Assembly: GCA_025934595.1 (NCBI GenBank) | Contig: JAICXU010000264.1 | Span: 1 to 5,626 of the forward strand | Direction of reading: 5' to 3' | Origin: Polyangiaceae bacterium | GTDB taxonomy: Bacteria; Myxococcota_A; Polyangia; Polyangiales; Polyangiaceae | Length of the DNA: 5,626 nt | Shown: positions 5,195 to 5,626 of the stretch, piece by piece | Numbering within the stretch: position 1 is the stretch's first letter | Layout: every line of letters begins with the position of its first letter | The notes under the pieces: generated by a model | Databases searched by the model: none | What the model was told of the DNA's origin: nothing | Seen by the model: only the letters and a program-made list of their open reading frames with translations | Program-made: the position numbers and the translations under genes

Positions 5195-5626
5195 TCACAG
5201 CGACTTTTTGATCTTCCGAAGCTGCCTTCGAAGGCCCGCGGTTGCGGCCGGCGGCGCGAGCTGGAGGTCGCGAAGCGCGTGCAGGATGATCTCCGAGACG
5301 ATGAGCCGAGCATTGTGCTTGTCGTCGGCGGGCACGATGTACCAAGGCGCGTGCGACGTGCTCGTCGCGCTCAGGCACTCTTCGTATGCGTGCATGTACT
5401 TCGACCAATGTTTCCGCTCTTCGACGTCGGCCAAGCAGAATTTCCAATTCTTGTCGGGCCGCTCGATCCGCTTCAAAAACCGCTTTTTTTGCTCCTCTTT
5501 CGAGAGATGCAAAAAAAACTTCACGATCTTCGTTCCGTTGCGATGCAGGTGCGCTTCGAGGTCGTTGATCGATCGAAAGCGCTCTTCCCAAACCTTCTTC
5601 GGATGAATCAGCTCGTGGGGAATGCC
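5195..5626 (-). CDS. ppk2: Polyphosphate kinase 2 (PPK2) family protein, C-terminal part
   Basis: PPK2 enzymes transfer phosphate between inorganic polyphosphate and nucleotides (AMP, ADP, GDP or the reverse) in the cytosol. The frame is open from the right edge and codes 143 C-terminal residues; the N-terminal part with both Walker motifs lies outside the window, so the PPK2 class and preferred nucleotide cannot be read. Family features visible in order are HPKKVWEERFRSINDLEAHL (8-27 of the fragment), GTKIVKFFLHLSKEEQKKRF, the NWKF motif followed by ADVEERKHWSKYMHAYEECL, the ATSTSHAPWYIVPADDKHNARL stretch split across the conserved APWY, and a C-terminal helix EIILHALRDL. The GTG at 5524 is an internal valine codon, because homology continues upstream without a break. 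The gene ends 21 nt from the convergent zinc-ribbon gene. It is probably an independent transcription unit. Confidence 0.95.
   Translation of the reverse strand, partial: GIPHELIHPKKVWEERFRSINDLEAHLHRNGTKIVKFFLHLSKEEQKKRFLKRIERPDKNWKFCLADVEERKHWSKYMHAYEECLSATSTSHAPWYIVPADDKHNARLIVSEIILHALRDLQLAPPAATAGLRRQLRKIKKSL

Noticed and set aside
5188..5209. CGCT-N7-AGCG stem with T-runs between the zinc-ribbon and PPK2 genes as a bidirectional terminator
   Set aside because: The 4-bp stem is too weak, and most of it lies inside the PPK2 stop region. The T-runs encode its Lys-rich C-terminus.
5195..5524. Start of the PPK2 gene at the GTG at 5524
   Set aside because: PPK2 family sequence continues upstream in frame to the window edge, so this GTG is an internal valine codon.

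Overview
The window is GC-rich, almost fully coding DNA. Tight gene packing, strong G/C bias at third codon positions, and a small stand-alone RRM protein beside multi-domain YbjQ-like proteins all fit a member of the Myxococcota (Polyangia type). That assignment is inference: there is no rRNA or other marker gene here. I see no tRNA, CRISPR array, insertion sequence or integrase.

Layout, left to right. (1) Positions 1-363 hold the 3' end of a plus-strand gene whose C-terminus weakly recalls the Hcp tube protein of type VI secretion. (2) After a 65-nt gap with a dyad and a possible -10 box comes a plus-strand gene (429-1013) for an RNA-binding protein with one RRM and an unrecognised C-terminal domain. 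(3) Converging on it is a four-gene minus-strand operon (4642 down to 1028). All four genes are paralogues, each with two YbjQ-like domains (Pfam PF01906, 'putative heavy-metal-binding'), giving eight domain copies. The junctions are TGATG, ATGA and ATGA overlaps, so translation is probably coupled. (4) A 72-nt divergent intergenic region (4643-4714) separates this operon from a plus-strand gene (4715-5173) for a 152-residue zinc-ribbon protein of unknown function. Two possible -10 boxes there flank an 8-bp palindrome symmetrically. (5) A polyphosphate kinase 2 (PPK2) family gene enters from the right edge on the minus strand (5626 down to 5195); only its C-terminal 143 codons are present.

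The most distinctive element is the paralogous operon with the divergent zinc-ribbon gene. The four products are predicted cytosolic, with no signal peptides or membrane segments, and have diverged unequally: genes 1 and 3 are close to each other and carry Pro/Gln-rich leaders, gene 2 has a cysteine-bearing second domain and a charged tail, and gene 4 lacks the leader and is the most degenerate. Tight coupling suggests they are made together and may form a hetero-oligomer. Their biochemical role is unknown, and the 'heavy-metal-binding' family label is only putative. No non-coding stretch exceeds 72 nt.
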